The notes under the pieces: generated by a model
Seen by the model: the letters and a program-made list of their open reading frames with translations, nothing else
The model's database searches: none
Told to the model about the DNA's origin: nothing
Source: Leptotrichia hofstadii
Lineage (GTDB): Bacteria; Fusobacteriota; Fusobacteriia; Fusobacteriales; Leptotrichiaceae
Length of the DNA stretch: 64,000 nucleotides
Direction: 5' to 3'
NCBI RefSeq assembly: GCF_007990525.1
Contig: NZ_AP019823.1
Span: 2,108,001 to 2,172,000 of the forward strand
Position numbers and translations under genes: made by a program
Part shown: one piece after another, positions 17,451 to 26,011 of the stretch
Layout: the number at the start of each line of letters is the position of its first letter
How positions within the stretch are numbered: position 1 is the stretch's first letter

Positions 17451-18020
17451 ATGAAAAAGAAAATTTTAAGTATTACATTATTAGGAATTATGGTATTAGG
17501 AGTATCAGTAGCTGTAAACGCAAAGAGCAGAAATAAATACAGTAGAAATGTTTCTTCAAATAACTACATTGGAGTAAACAGGGCAATGAACATTGCATTG
17601 AAAAAAGTACCGGGAGCAAGCAATTCTCACGTGAAAAAAATCAATTTAGACAGAGAAAATGGAATAATGGTTTATGAAGGGGAAATTTATTATAATGGAC
17701 AGGAATATGAATTTGATATTGATGCTGTAACTGGTGACATTGTAAAATGGAAAGCTGAGACAAAATCAACCCCTTCTTACAATAATAGAAGCGTGAATGC
17801 TACACAGCAAGTAACGCCAGAAAGAGCAAAATCAATCGCATTAGCACAAGTTTCAGGAGCAAACCAAAGCCATGTTGGAAAAGTTGACCTTGATTTAGAT
17901 AACGGAACACCAGTTTATGAAATTGAAATTTTTTACAACAATTCAAAATATGAATTTGACATTGATGCAACAACTGGTGAAATTATAGGAACAGAAGTAA
18001 AGAACTACAAAAACAATTAA
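17451..18020 (+). CDS. secreted protein with two PepSY domains
   Basis: The 189-residue product begins with a signal peptide (MKKKILSITLLGIMVLGVSV, then AVNAKS as a likely cleavage site), followed by two PepSY repeats: NRAMNIALKKVPGA...EFDIDAVTGDIVKW and ERAKSIALAQVSGA...EFDIDATTGEIIGT. PepSY domains are small periplasmic or membrane-attached modules thought to inhibit peptidases or sense envelope state. The ATG at 17451 is chosen over one 24 bases upstream because AAAGGAGAAAGAAAG lies right before it. The following gene is a shorter paralog, and a two-component system comes next. Confidence 0.85.
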   Translation: MKKKILSITLLGIMVLGVSVAVNAKSRNKYSRNVSSNNYIGVNRAMNIALKKVPGASNSHVKKINLDRENGIMVYEGEIYYNGQEYEFDIDAVTGDIVKWKAETKSTPSYNNRSVNATQQVTPERAKSIALAQVSGANQSHVGKVDLDLDNGTPVYEIEIFYNNSKYEFDIDATTGEIIGTEVKNYKNN

Positions 18021-18094
18021 GTTATAAGCCATATAGCTTAAAAAATACAAAAAAATTTATAAATAGAAAAAATTGAAATCAAAGGAGAAAAATT

Positions 18095-18412
18095 ATGAAA
18101 AAGAAAATTTTAAGTATCGCATTATTAGGAATTATGGTATTAGGAGTATCAGTGACTGCAAACGCAAAAAGTAAACACAAATATAACAGAAACGTTTCTT
18201 CAAACAGCTATATTGGAGTAAGCAGGGCAATGAATATTGCATTGAAAAAAGTGCCAGGAGCGAACAGTTCTCACGTAAAAGAAATCCATTTGGATAGAGA
18301 AAATGGAAGAATGGTTTATGAAGGAGAAATTTATTATAACGGATGGGAATACGAATTTGATATTGACGCAGTAACTGGTGCAATTGTAAAATGGAAAGTA
18401 GATAGAGATTAA
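18095..18412 (+). CDS. secreted single-PepSY protein, paralog of the preceding gene
   Basis: The 105 residues are nearly identical to the N-terminal half of the preceding protein: the same signal peptide (MKKKILSIALLGIMVLGVSV), the same linker with SKHKYNRNVSSN, and one PepSY domain ending EFDIDAVTGAIVKWK, after which the protein stops. This is a recent tandem duplication that kept only one repeat. A good ribosome binding site (AAAGGAGAAAAATT) precedes the ATG. It should be secreted to the periplasm like its neighbour. A terminator follows at 18439. Confidence 0.85.
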   Translation: MKKKILSIALLGIMVLGVSVTANAKSKHKYNRNVSSNSYIGVSRAMNIALKKVPGANSSHVKEIHLDRENGRMVYEGEIYYNGWEYEFDIDAVTGAIVKWKVDRD

Positions 18413-18438
18413 TAGCAATAAATAAAAATAGTGTTCTG

Positions 18439-18484
18439 GAGGGTTGATTGGAAATTTGATATTTTCAGTTTACCCTCTTTTTTA
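18439..18484 (+). terminator. intrinsic terminator after the PepSY genes
   Basis: Stem arms GAGGGT (18439-18444) and ACCCTC (18472-18477) are followed by seven T residues. A -10-like TATACT at 18501-18506 just beyond it probably starts the next operon. Confidence 0.75.
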
Positions 18485-18534
18485 TTTATTAAATTTATGT
18501 TATACTGACAAAAATGCGATTGAAAGGATTAAAA

Positions 18535-19206
18535 ATGAAAATTTTATTAGTGGAAGATGAGATAGATTTGAACAACGTTATTACAAAGTACCTTAAAAAG
18601 AATGGATACAGCATAGACAGCGTTTTTGACGGGGAAGAGGCACTTGATTACCTGAGATACGGCGAATACGATTTAGTAATTCTAGATATTATGATGCCAA
18701 AAGTAGATGGATTTGAAGTTATAAAAAAGCTTAGGGATAAGGGAAATCACACTTCGGTTCTTATGCTTACTGCAAGGGATAGTGCAGATGATAAGGTAAA
18801 AGGGCTTGACTTGGGGGCTGATGACTATATTGTAAAACCATTTGACTTTAATGAGCTTATGGCAAGAATTAGGGCAGTTGTGAGAAGAAAATACGGAAAT
18901 AGTTCAAATAAGCTTGTAATAGGAGATTTGATTTTGGATACTTCAGAAAAATCAGTAACAAGAGCTGGAAAGCAGATAGAATTAACAGGAAAGGAATATG
19001 AAGTTCTGGAATACCTTATGCAAAGCAAAAATCGGATTTTAAGCAGAGATCAGATTAAGGAGCATGTATGGGACTTTGATTATGAAGGAGATTCTAATAT
19101 AATTGACGTTTTGATAAAAAATATTAGGAAAAAAATAGATATAGAAGATGGAAAACAGATAATTTATACAAAAAGAGGTCTTGGATATGTTATAAAAGAG
19201 GATTAG
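18535..19206 (+). CDS. OmpR-type response regulator, partner of the adjacent kinase
   Basis: The protein is 223 residues from the chosen ATG (MKILLVEDE). The receiver domain has the acidic pair ED at 7-8, Asp51 in VILDIMMPKVDG, a conserved Thr (MLTARD) and Lys (IVKPFD). The C-terminal winged helix has NIIDVLIKNIRKKID and IIYTKRGLGYVIK. ATG at 18535 has AAAGGA in place; the upstream ATG (18514) would fall at the likely transcription start, just after TATACT at 18501. The kinase gene follows 53 bp later, and the PepSY genes directly upstream are candidate regulon members. Confidence 0.92.
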   Translation: MKILLVEDEIDLNNVITKYLKKNGYSIDSVFDGEEALDYLRYGEYDLVILDIMMPKVDGFEVIKKLRDKGNHTSVLMLTARDSADDKVKGLDLGADDYIVKPFDFNELMARIRAVVRRKYGNSSNKLVIGDLILDTSEKSVTRAGKQIELTGKEYEVLEYLMQSKNRILSRDQIKEHVWDFDYEGDSNIIDVLIKNIRKKIDIEDGKQIIYTKRGLGYVIKED

Positions 19207-19259
19207 TTCAAATAAATTAATCATTAGGAATTTTTTGAAGAGAAAGGAATAATTGAGTT

Positions 19260-20612
19260 TTGAAAAATAAATTAAATAAAATTTGGGGGGACTTTCCAAT
19301 TACTGTGAAGGTAACTCTTTGGTACACTGTTTTTGTGGTAATCTTAATTTCGATTATGCTAACAGTATCATTTACCGTTGCAAATAAGATGACAGGAGAC
19401 TTGAACCATCGAGAATTGATGGAGGCTGTGATTGAAATGACTGTTGAAATGGTTTCAAATCCTAATGAGTTTGACGAATTTGATGACGGGATTTACTTTG
19501 TTAAGTACAATAGCGAAGGAATAGAAATGGGCGGAATGTCGCCACGAGGATTTGATTTGACATTAAAATATAAAGAAAACACTGTCAGAACTTATGAAAA
19601 GAATGGAGAAAAATATTATTATTTCGATAAAAAAATAGACAATTCTGAAGGAGAATGGATTAGAGGGATTGTTCCAGTAAATCAGCTATCTGATGAAGTA
19701 AGCAAACTGCTTATTATAATTTTAATTTTAAGTCCACTATTATTACTAATAATAGTTTATGGCGGATACAGAATTGTAAAAAAAGCTCTAAATCCTGTAG
19801 CCAAAATATCAGATACAGCTTCAGAAATTCAAAAAAACGGTGATTTTTCCAAAAGAATCAAAATTGATGAAGGAAAAGATGAAATACACAGGATGGCAGA
19901 TACCTTTAATGAAATGCTAAATTCACTTGAAAATTCCTATACACGTGAAAAACAGTTCAGTTCAGATGTTTCGCACGAACTTCGGACACCTGTGAGCGTT
20001 ATACTTACAGAAAGTCAGTATTCGCTGGAATATGCAGACACTATGGAAGAAGCAAAGGATTCCTTTTCTGTGATTCAGCGTCAGGCAAAAAGAATGTCAG
20101 AACTGATAAATCAAATAATGGAACTTTCCAAAATAGAAAAGCAGACAACGATTGATTTACAAAAAATAAATTTTTCAGAAACAATGGAAAAAATATTAGA
20201 AGATTATAAAAATCTTTTAAGCGAGAAAAATATAAAAGTTTCAAAAGATATTGAACAAAATATATTTATAAATGCTGATAAAGTAATGATTGAAAGACTG
20301 CTTGACAATTTGCTTAATAATGCAATGAAATTTACAAAGGATGAAATAAGTGTAAAATTGTATTCAGAAAATGAAAACTGCATTATGGAGATTGAAGATA
20401 ATGGAATTGGAATATCTGATGAAGATAAAAAACTTATTTGGGGAAGATTTTACCAAGTAAATGATTCCCGAAACAAAAAAGTAAACAAAGGCTTTGGACT
20501 AGGTCTTTCATTAGTTTTAAAAATCATTGAGCAGCATAATGCAAGTATTGAGGTTGAAAGTGAATTGAATAAAGGGACGAAATTTATTGCCAAATTTATT
20601 AAAACTGAATAA
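19260..20612 (+). CDS. membrane sensor histidine kinase
   Basis: A 450-residue classical sensor kinase: first membrane segment about 18-42, a ~105-residue periplasmic sensor region (acidic, with FDEFDDGIYFVKY), second membrane segment about 149-168, HAMP linker about 170-225, a dimerisation domain with the phosphorylated His239 in DVSHELRTPVSV, and an ATPase domain with N box DNLLNNAMKF, G1 EDNGIGISDED and G2 KGFGLGLSLV. The start is a TTG preceded by GAGAAAGGAA. The partner regulator lies immediately upstream. The signal is unknown; the neighbouring PepSY proteins could act in the periplasm with its sensor domain. Confidence 0.93.
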   Translation: MKNKLNKIWGDFPITVKVTLWYTVFVVILISIMLTVSFTVANKMTGDLNHRELMEAVIEMTVEMVSNPNEFDEFDDGIYFVKYNSEGIEMGGMSPRGFDLTLKYKENTVRTYEKNGEKYYYFDKKIDNSEGEWIRGIVPVNQLSDEVSKLLIIILILSPLLLLIIVYGGYRIVKKALNPVAKISDTASEIQKNGDFSKRIKIDEGKDEIHRMADTFNEMLNSLENSYTREKQFSSDVSHELRTPVSVILTESQYSLEYADTMEEAKDSFSVIQRQAKRMSELINQIMELSKIEKQTTIDLQKINFSETMEKILEDYKNLLSEKNIKVSKDIEQNIFINADKVMIERLLDNLLNNAMKFTKDEISVKLYSENENCIMEIEDNGIGISDEDKKLIWGRFYQVNDSRNKKVNKGFGLGLSLVLKIIEQHNASIEVESELNKGTKFIAKFIKTE

Positions 20613-20618
20613 TTTAAA

Positions 20619-20658
20619 AAGGGATAATCTCTATCTTGAGAAAATCCCTTATTTTTTG
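20619..20658. terminator. terminator shared by the kinase operon and adhE
   Basis: AAAGGGAT (20619-20626) pairs with ATCCCTT (20645-20651), followed by ATTTTTT on the plus strand. The A-rich left flank makes it usable for the converging adhE transcript as well. Confidence 0.75.
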
Positions 20659-20683
20659 ACTTTATTTTTTTCATAAACTTAGA

Positions 20684-23311
20684 TTAAAAACCTAAAATTT
20701 TTGCTACTCTTTCTTTTTCATTTTCCCATTCTTTTCCATAGTAAGCTTTCAAGTAAATTTCTCTTAATTCTTCCATTAACGGATATCTTGGGTTAGCTGG
20801 AGTACATTGGTCATCGAAAGCATCTAGTGACATTTCATCTACAGCTTCCAAGAAGTCTTTTTCAGGCACTCCCCATTCTTTAATACTTGCTGGAATTCCT
20901 ATTTTTCTATTTAATTCATTAATTCCTTTAATTAAATTTTCTACTTTTTCTTCTTTAGTATTTCCGCCAAATCCTAGATAATCGTTCATTTCAGCGTATC
21001 TTTGCATTGCATCAGGGTATCTGTATTGAGGGAATAATCCCATCTTTGTTGGAGCCTCAGCTGCATTGAAACGGATAACTTCTTCAAGAAGCATAGCATT
21101 TGCGATACCGTGTGGAACGTGGAATTTTCCTCCAAGTTTATGTGCAAGTGAGTGGTTTATTCCTAAGAATGCATTTGCGAAAGCCATTCCTGCAAGGCAA
21201 GAGGCATTTGCCATTTTTTCTTTTGCTTTAATTGCTTTTGAACCTAATTCTACTGATTCTGGCAAGTATTTGAATACAAGTCTAGCCGCTTCTTTTGAAT
21301 AAGGTTTTGTGTATTCTGTCGCCATAACTGAAACATAAGATTCAAGAGCATGTGTAAATACGTCAATTCCAGAAGCTACTGTAAGTCCTTTTGGCATTGT
21401 AAGCATAAGTTCAGGATCGTTAATTGCTACATTTGGTGTCAATGCATAATCTGCAAGAGGGTATTTGATTCCAGTTTCATCATCTGTAATTACTGAGAAT
21501 GGCGTTACTTCCGAACCAGTTCCGGCCGATGTTGCTACTGCAACAAATTTAGCTTTTTTACCCATTTCAGGAAATTCAACGATTCTCTTTCTAATATCCA
21601 TAAATCTCATTGCCAAATCTCTAAATCGAAGTTCTGGATGTTCGTACAATACCCACATAATTTTAGCGGCATCCATTGCAGATCCTCCACCAAGAGCAAT
21701 AACAACATCAGGATTGTATTCAAGCATTGCTTTTGCTCCAGCCTGAGCTGAACTTAATGTCGGATCCTCTTTTACTTCTGAGAATATTCTATAATCGATA
21801 TGTATGCTGTCAAGTACTTTTGTAATATGTTCTGTATATCCTAGTTCAGCCAATACTTTATCCGTTACGATAAATGCTTTTTTGTGACTTCCTTTCAATT
21901 CTTCTAAAGCTGTCGGAAGCGATCCGTATTTGAAATAAATTTTTTCAGGAACTTTGAACCATAACATATTTTCTCTTCTTTCTGCAATTGTTTTTACATT
22001 TAATAAATGTTTTACTCCTACGTTTTCTGACACAGAATTTCCTCCCCATGAACCACATCCAAGTGTTAATGATGGCTCTAATTTAAAGTTAAATACATCT
22101 CCGATTGCTCCAAGTGATGCTGGCATATTGATTAGTGTACGCCCTGTTTTCATCAATCTTCCAAATTTATCTATTTTTTCTTTTTCAGCTAAATTAATAT
22201 ATAATGAAGATGTATGTCCTAATCCTCCAAGTCTTACCAACTCATCAGCTTTTTTAAGTCCATCTTCAAAATCTTCTGCTTTATACATTGCAAGCACTGG
22301 AGATAATTTTTCGTGTGCAAAAGGCTCTTCAGTTCCAGTAGATTCCACTTCTCCAATTAAAACTTTTGAACTTTTTGGAATTTCAAATCCTGCCATACCT
22401 GCAATAACGTATGCACTTTTTCCAACTACATCAGCATTCAAGTTTCCATTTATAAACAATATTTCTCTTACTTTGTTTAATTCTTCTTCATTAAGAATAT
22501 AAGCTCCTCTGTTTAAAAACTCGCTTCTAACTTTATCATAAATTTCTTTATCTATAATTACAGACTGCTCTGTCGCACAAATTACACCATTATCAAATGT
22601 TTTAGACATCAAAATATAGTTTGCAGTCATTTTTATATCTGCTGATTTGTCAATTACAACTGGTGTATTTCCAGCTCCAACTCCAATCGCAGGAGTTCCT
22701 GATGAATATGCAGATTTAACCATTCCTGGCCCACCTGTCGCAAGTATCAAGTCAACACTTGCCATAAGTTCTCTTGATAATTCCACACTTGGTTCATCAA
22801 TCCATCCAATTATATCTTTTGGTGCCCCATATTTTACTGCTGTTTCCAATGCAATTTTAGCTGTTTCAATTGTTGCCTGTTTCGCTCTTGGGTGTGGTGA
22901 AAATATTATTGCATTTCTTGTTTTTAATGATATTAGTGTTTTGAACATTGCTGTTGAAGTCGGGTTTGTTGTTGGTACAATACCTGCGATAATTCCTATT
23001 GGAGTTGCAATTTTTTTAACTCCATAAGATCTGTCATCTTCCAGCACGCCACAAGTTTTTTCGTCTTTGTATTTATTGTAAATGTATTCAGAAGCAAAGT
23101 GATTTTTTATAACCTTGTCTTCCACAATTCCCATTCCAGTTTCTGCCACTGCCAAATTTGCCAATGTAATTCTTTCATCGTTCATTTTTTGGGCTACTTT
23201 TCTAAAAATCTTATCGACTCTTTCCTGATCAAATGTTGCAAATTCTTCCTGAGCCTTTTTAACTCTTTGAATAAGTGCCTTCAAACTTTCCAAATCTTTA
23301 ACTGCTGCCAT
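20684..23311 (-). CDS. adhE: bifunctional acetaldehyde-CoA / alcohol dehydrogenase
   Basis: AdhE reduces acetyl-CoA to ethanol through acetaldehyde, oxidising two NADH, and forms long cytosolic filaments (spirosomes). The 875 residues fit the family. The N-terminal aldehyde dehydrogenase half has the catalytic Cys in NGVICATEQS and PTTNPTSTAMFK; the C-terminal iron-dependent alcohol dehydrogenase half has GGGSAMDAAK, the metal-binding His cluster HSLAHKLGGKFHVPHG, and TSAGTGSEVTPF. A strong AGGAGG precedes the ATG. It is a single-gene unit with its own promoter, indicating mixed-acid/ethanol fermentation. No convincing Rex operator was found. Confidence 0.97.
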   Translation of the reverse strand: MAAVKDLESLKALIQRVKKAQEEFATFDQERVDKIFRKVAQKMNDERITLANLAVAETGMGIVEDKVIKNHFASEYIYNKYKDEKTCGVLEDDRSYGVKKIATPIGIIAGIVPTTNPTSTAMFKTLISLKTRNAIIFSPHPRAKQATIETAKIALETAVKYGAPKDIIGWIDEPSVELSRELMASVDLILATGGPGMVKSAYSSGTPAIGVGAGNTPVVIDKSADIKMTANYILMSKTFDNGVICATEQSVIIDKEIYDKVRSEFLNRGAYILNEEELNKVREILFINGNLNADVVGKSAYVIAGMAGFEIPKSSKVLIGEVESTGTEEPFAHEKLSPVLAMYKAEDFEDGLKKADELVRLGGLGHTSSLYINLAEKEKIDKFGRLMKTGRTLINMPASLGAIGDVFNFKLEPSLTLGCGSWGGNSVSENVGVKHLLNVKTIAERRENMLWFKVPEKIYFKYGSLPTALEELKGSHKKAFIVTDKVLAELGYTEHITKVLDSIHIDYRIFSEVKEDPTLSSAQAGAKAMLEYNPDVVIALGGGSAMDAAKIMWVLYEHPELRFRDLAMRFMDIRKRIVEFPEMGKKAKFVAVATSAGTGSEVTPFSVITDDETGIKYPLADYALTPNVAINDPELMLTMPKGLTVASGIDVFTHALESYVSVMATEYTKPYSKEAARLVFKYLPESVELGSKAIKAKEKMANASCLAGMAFANAFLGINHSLAHKLGGKFHVPHGIANAMLLEEVIRFNAAEAPTKMGLFPQYRYPDAMQRYAEMNDYLGFGGNTKEEKVENLIKGINELNRKIGIPASIKEWGVPEKDFLEAVDEMSLDAFDDQCTPANPRYPLMEELREIYLKAYYGKEWENEKERVAKILGF

Positions 23312-23361
23312 TTTTCCTCCTATAAATAAAGCATTAATTTGTTACATTCCTTATAAATTAT

Positions 23362-23390
23362 ATAATACTCTATTTTATCAAAAAACTCAA
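23362..23390 (-). promoter_or_regulatory. adhE promoter
   Basis: On the minus strand TTGAGT (23390-23385) and TATTAT (23367-23362) are separated by 17 bp, about 50 bp upstream of the adhE start codon. Each box has two or fewer mismatches to consensus. The remaining gap to 23607 is AT-rich without other signals that I could support. Confidence 0.55.
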
Positions 23391-23607
23391 GTGTTTTTTT
23401 TCACTTTCTCATTATAATTTATATTTGTATAACAAAGTAAGGTGGTTTTTATCTTTAAAACTGTCTCCTATCTAAATAATAAAAATAAAAAAATAAAATA
23501 TCTTGATATATAAAGTAGTTAAGCTCCCTAGCATATTTAGGTAAAAAATACCGAAAGTAAATAAACTCTTGGATAATCAAATAGAACAACGTTTTTTAGT
23601 AAAGCTT

Positions 23608-24186
23608 TTAAAAAATTCTACTTTCACTTACAACAAAATCCAAGACTACATCATGCTCTTCTGCCGGAACTTTTTCAATAATCTGAAAATCATAACAAAT
23701 ACCAATAAACAAAACTTTTTTATTTTCCCCTCGAATCTTTTTCAAAAAAGTATCATAATACCCGCCGCCAAATCCAATTCGATTTTTTTCCAAATCAAAG
23801 ACAACTGCTGGAACAATTACAATATCCAAAATATTTTCGTTATAAAAATCGATGGAAGAAGATTCGTAATATCCAAATTTATGTAATACAAGCTCATTTT
23901 CCTCATATTTATTAATTTTCATTTCTCTATTTTTACTATCTGTAATTTTGGGGATAAAAAAACTTTTCTTAGGATAAAGTTCCATCAATTTTGTGATTCT
24001 CACTTCATTTTTCATGTCCATAAAAATCATTATATTTTCAGCATTTTTTATAAATTTTTCCAAATTTTGAATAATTAAATCACTTTTTTTTTCTACTTCT
24101 TCAGTGGATAAATTATTTCTTTTTTCCAAAATTTCTTTTCTAATTTTATCCTTTTCCAGCTGTAAATCTGTTTTTTTGTTTCTCAT
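23608..24186 (-). CDS. 5-formyltetrahydrofolate cyclo-ligase
   Basis: The enzyme converts 5-formyl-THF to 5,10-methenyl-THF using ATP, recycling a storage folate. At 192 residues it is of normal size. The N-terminus has KDKIRKEILEKRNNLS with the basic nucleotide-binding pattern; the middle holds DMKNEVRI, and the C-terminal diagnostic loop is RIGFGGGYYDTFLKK, followed by GICYDFQIIEKVP and HDVVLDFVVSE. The ATG follows AAAGGAGCATTTT. It stands alone between adhE and cobU; metF at 37.8 kb is another folate gene in this window. Confidence 0.93.
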   Translation of the reverse strand: MRNKKTDLQLEKDKIRKEILEKRNNLSTEEVEKKSDLIIQNLEKFIKNAENIMIFMDMKNEVRITKLMELYPKKSFFIPKITDSKNREMKINKYEENELVLHKFGYYESSSIDFYNENILDIVIVPAVVFDLEKNRIGFGGGYYDTFLKKIRGENKKVLFIGICYDFQIIEKVPAEEHDVVLDFVVSESRIF

Positions 24187-24375
24187 ATTAAAATGCTCCT
24201 TTATTAATGCTCTTCAGCCATTGCAAAAGTATATAAATTTCAATTATATATAGTTTTTTATTCTATTATTTTTCTCTATTCTCTGAAAAGAGTGATTAAT
24301 CTCTTGTACTTATAAATACCGCTGTCATTCAATAATTTTATTGCTTTTACTTTTACAATTTCCTATAATAATATT

Positions 24376-24446
24376 TTATACTATTTCCCATTAAAATAAA
24401 TTAGTTATAAATTCTAAGTTCTTATAGTTACCGAACAGGACTATTA
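24376..24446. repeat. remnant of nested family 3 / family 2 elements
   Basis: A family 3 left end (TATACTATTTCCCATT) is followed within 60 bp by a family 2 right end (TAGTTACCGAACAGGAC, then TATTA). This is the same order as in the nested copy at 56261-56597, with most of the inside lost. It abuts the 3' end of cobU. The right end is clear; the missing left end of family 2 makes this a degraded copy. Confidence 0.5.
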
Positions 24447-24447
24447 A

Positions 24448-25038
24448 TTATTTAATTTTCATTGGAATACCAGATACTACAAAATAAACTTCATCAGCCC
24501 TTTTTGCCACAGCCTGATTCATTTTTCCTGCAATTTCACGGAAATAACGTCCCAATGGATAACTCGGCACAAGCCCCAATCCCAGCTCATTTGACACAAT
24601 TACCGTATTTTCAAATTGACTCGTTATATTCAGCAGTTCATTTACTGTGTTTTCCACATTTTTGTTCAACTTTTCCACAATTTTTACATAAGATTTTTTG
24701 TCAAAATTATCCCAGTCAACATCCTTTTCCTCAAAAATTATATTAGTTATCATATTCGTAAGGCAATCCACAAGCATATTATTTTTAATTTCATTTTCTG
24801 TTTTAGGAAAATATTTATTTAAATTACTTTCAAAATTTTTATAAGTTTCCACAGTACCCCAATCGTTTTTCCTTCTTTCCTTATGCAACCTCACCTTTTC
24901 CTTCATTTCCTCATCAAACACAAGCGATGTTGCCAAATACACATTCTCCTGCTTCCCATTATTCAAACTTAAAATTAACTCTTCAGCAAACTTGCTTTTC
25001 CCACTTTTCGCCCCGCCAGTAACAAAAATTATCGCCAT
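24448..25038 (-). CDS. cobU: adenosylcobinamide kinase / adenosylcobinamide-phosphate guanylyltransferase
   Basis: CobU phosphorylates adenosylcobinamide and then attaches GMP, activating the corrin ring for nucleotide-loop assembly in adenosylcobalamin synthesis or salvage. The 196 residues from the chosen ATG match the family: P-loop FVTGGAKSGKSKFAEEL at the N-terminus, HKERRKNDWGTVE with the His that becomes guanylylated, LVDCLTNMITN, and the C-terminal VSNELGLGLVPSYPLGRYFRE. The ATG at 25038 has AAAGGAGTGAAAGAA before it; an upstream in-frame ATG at 25074 lacks such a site. No other cob gene or cobalamin riboswitch is nearby. Confidence 0.93.
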   Translation of the reverse strand: MAIIFVTGGAKSGKSKFAEELILSLNNGKQENVYLATSLVFDEEMKEKVRLHKERRKNDWGTVETYKNFESNLNKYFPKTENEIKNNMLVDCLTNMITNIIFEEKDVDWDNFDKKSYVKIVEKLNKNVENTVNELLNITSQFENTVIVSNELGLGLVPSYPLGRYFREIAGKMNQAVAKRADEVYFVVSGIPMKIK

Positions 25039-25114
25039 TTCTTTCACTCCTTTTTCACAATTTTCTATAAACAAAAAAACAACCTCACATAAAAGTTGTT
25101 GCCTTTAATTTTTT

Positions 25115-25742
25115 ATTCCAATCCTTGTTTTAATGGATTCACTATTCTTACTTCAGTTTATTTTCTCATAAAGACATAGACATATACGTTTCAATCCTTG
25201 TTTTAATGGATTCACTATTCTTACTGCCTCAGTTCGCAATGTTACATATCTACAATATAAGGTTTCAATCCTTGTTTTAATGGATTCACTATTCTTACAT
25301 TCAATATACATATAGGAGAATTTCCTATATGTAAAGTTTCAATCCTTGTTTTAATGGATTCACTATTCTTACCTTTAATGACTATTTGAGTTATACTAAC
25401 TACCCAGATAAAGTTTCAATCCTTGTTTTAATGGATTCACTATTCTTACTAGGAGGTAAATGTGGCTAACGTAAGTGAAGCATATGTTTCAATCCTTGTT
25501 TTAATGGATTCACTATTCTTACATGTAATACTTTACTGTCTGAATGGAATTATCTAATGTCTCAATCCTTGTTCTAATGGATTCACTATTCTTACAAATG
25601 GAAAGAAATGTAAAAAATGAAATTTTAAGAAGTCTCAATCCTTGTTCTAATGGATTCACTATTCTTACTAATGAAAGGATAAACAATGAGAAACATGTTG
25701 GAAAGGTCTCAATCCTTGTTCTAATGGATTCACTATTCTTAC
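25115..25742 (-). CRISPR. CRISPR array, 9 repeats of 37 bp and 8 spacers, no adjacent cas genes
   Basis: Repeats start at 25115, 25188, 25262, 25336, 25413, 25486, 25559, 25632 and 25706; spacers are 36-40 bp. On the plus strand repeats begin GTTTCAATCC and end ATTCTTAC, so on the minus strand they end in GGATTGAAAC, the usual 3' end (5' crRNA handle) of type I-B and type III systems. This sets transcription leftward with the leader at the right. Repeat 1 (ATTCCAATCC start) is degenerate, as expected for the trailer end. The three leader-proximal repeats (25559, 25632, 25706) share two changes, C at positions 3 and 16. The cas genes must lie elsewhere if the array is active. Confidence 0.97.
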
Positions 25743-25980
25743 CCGTACTTTTGAGAAAACCCTTTATTTATCAATGTTACAAGAATTTTTTCAGACATTA
25801 AAATCATATTTTTTTGATTAATTTTTGTCATTTTTTGCTGTTTTTTTAGCATTTTCCGTAACTCCTAACTAGCATGTTTAGTGGCTTTAAGCGAATTTTT
25901 CTCTGCATTTTTAATTTTTAGTAGTGGCAGGAATTTTTTCTACAAACTTATTGTACCATATTTTTTTGATTTTTCAAAGT
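25743..25980 (-). promoter_or_regulatory. CRISPR leader with promoter
   Basis: The AT-rich stretch right of the last repeat fits a leader. On the minus strand TTGAAA (25977-25972) and TACAAT (25955-25950), 16 bp apart, form a good promoter about 210 bp before the first repeat. No ORF overlaps it. Direction agrees with the repeat-end evidence. Confidence 0.6.
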
Positions 25981-26011
25981 TTTTTAGAAAAATTTCCCCA
26001 TTCAAATATTT

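Noticed and set aside
21954-22502. Plus-strand open frame of 182 codons
   Set aside because: It is the complement of adhE, whose catalytic motifs lie in the same stretch; composition is typical of an antisense shadow.
23312-23460. Possible Rex-type operator upstream of adhE (TTTGTTATA and TGTAACAAA)
   Set aside because: The two halves are about 100 bp apart and do not form the required contiguous TTGTTAA-type palindrome.
25115-25742. Cas13a (type VI-A) array
   Set aside because: The 37-bp repeat with ATTGAAAC end differs from the GGGGACTAAAAC-ending repeats of Leptotrichia Cas13a loci, and no HEPN nuclease gene is near.
25544-25801. Plus-strand open frame running through the CRISPR repeats (85 codons)
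   Set aside because: It is produced by repeat units read in frame (SILVLMDSLF-type repeats) and has no ribosome binding site; the region is a CRISPR array.
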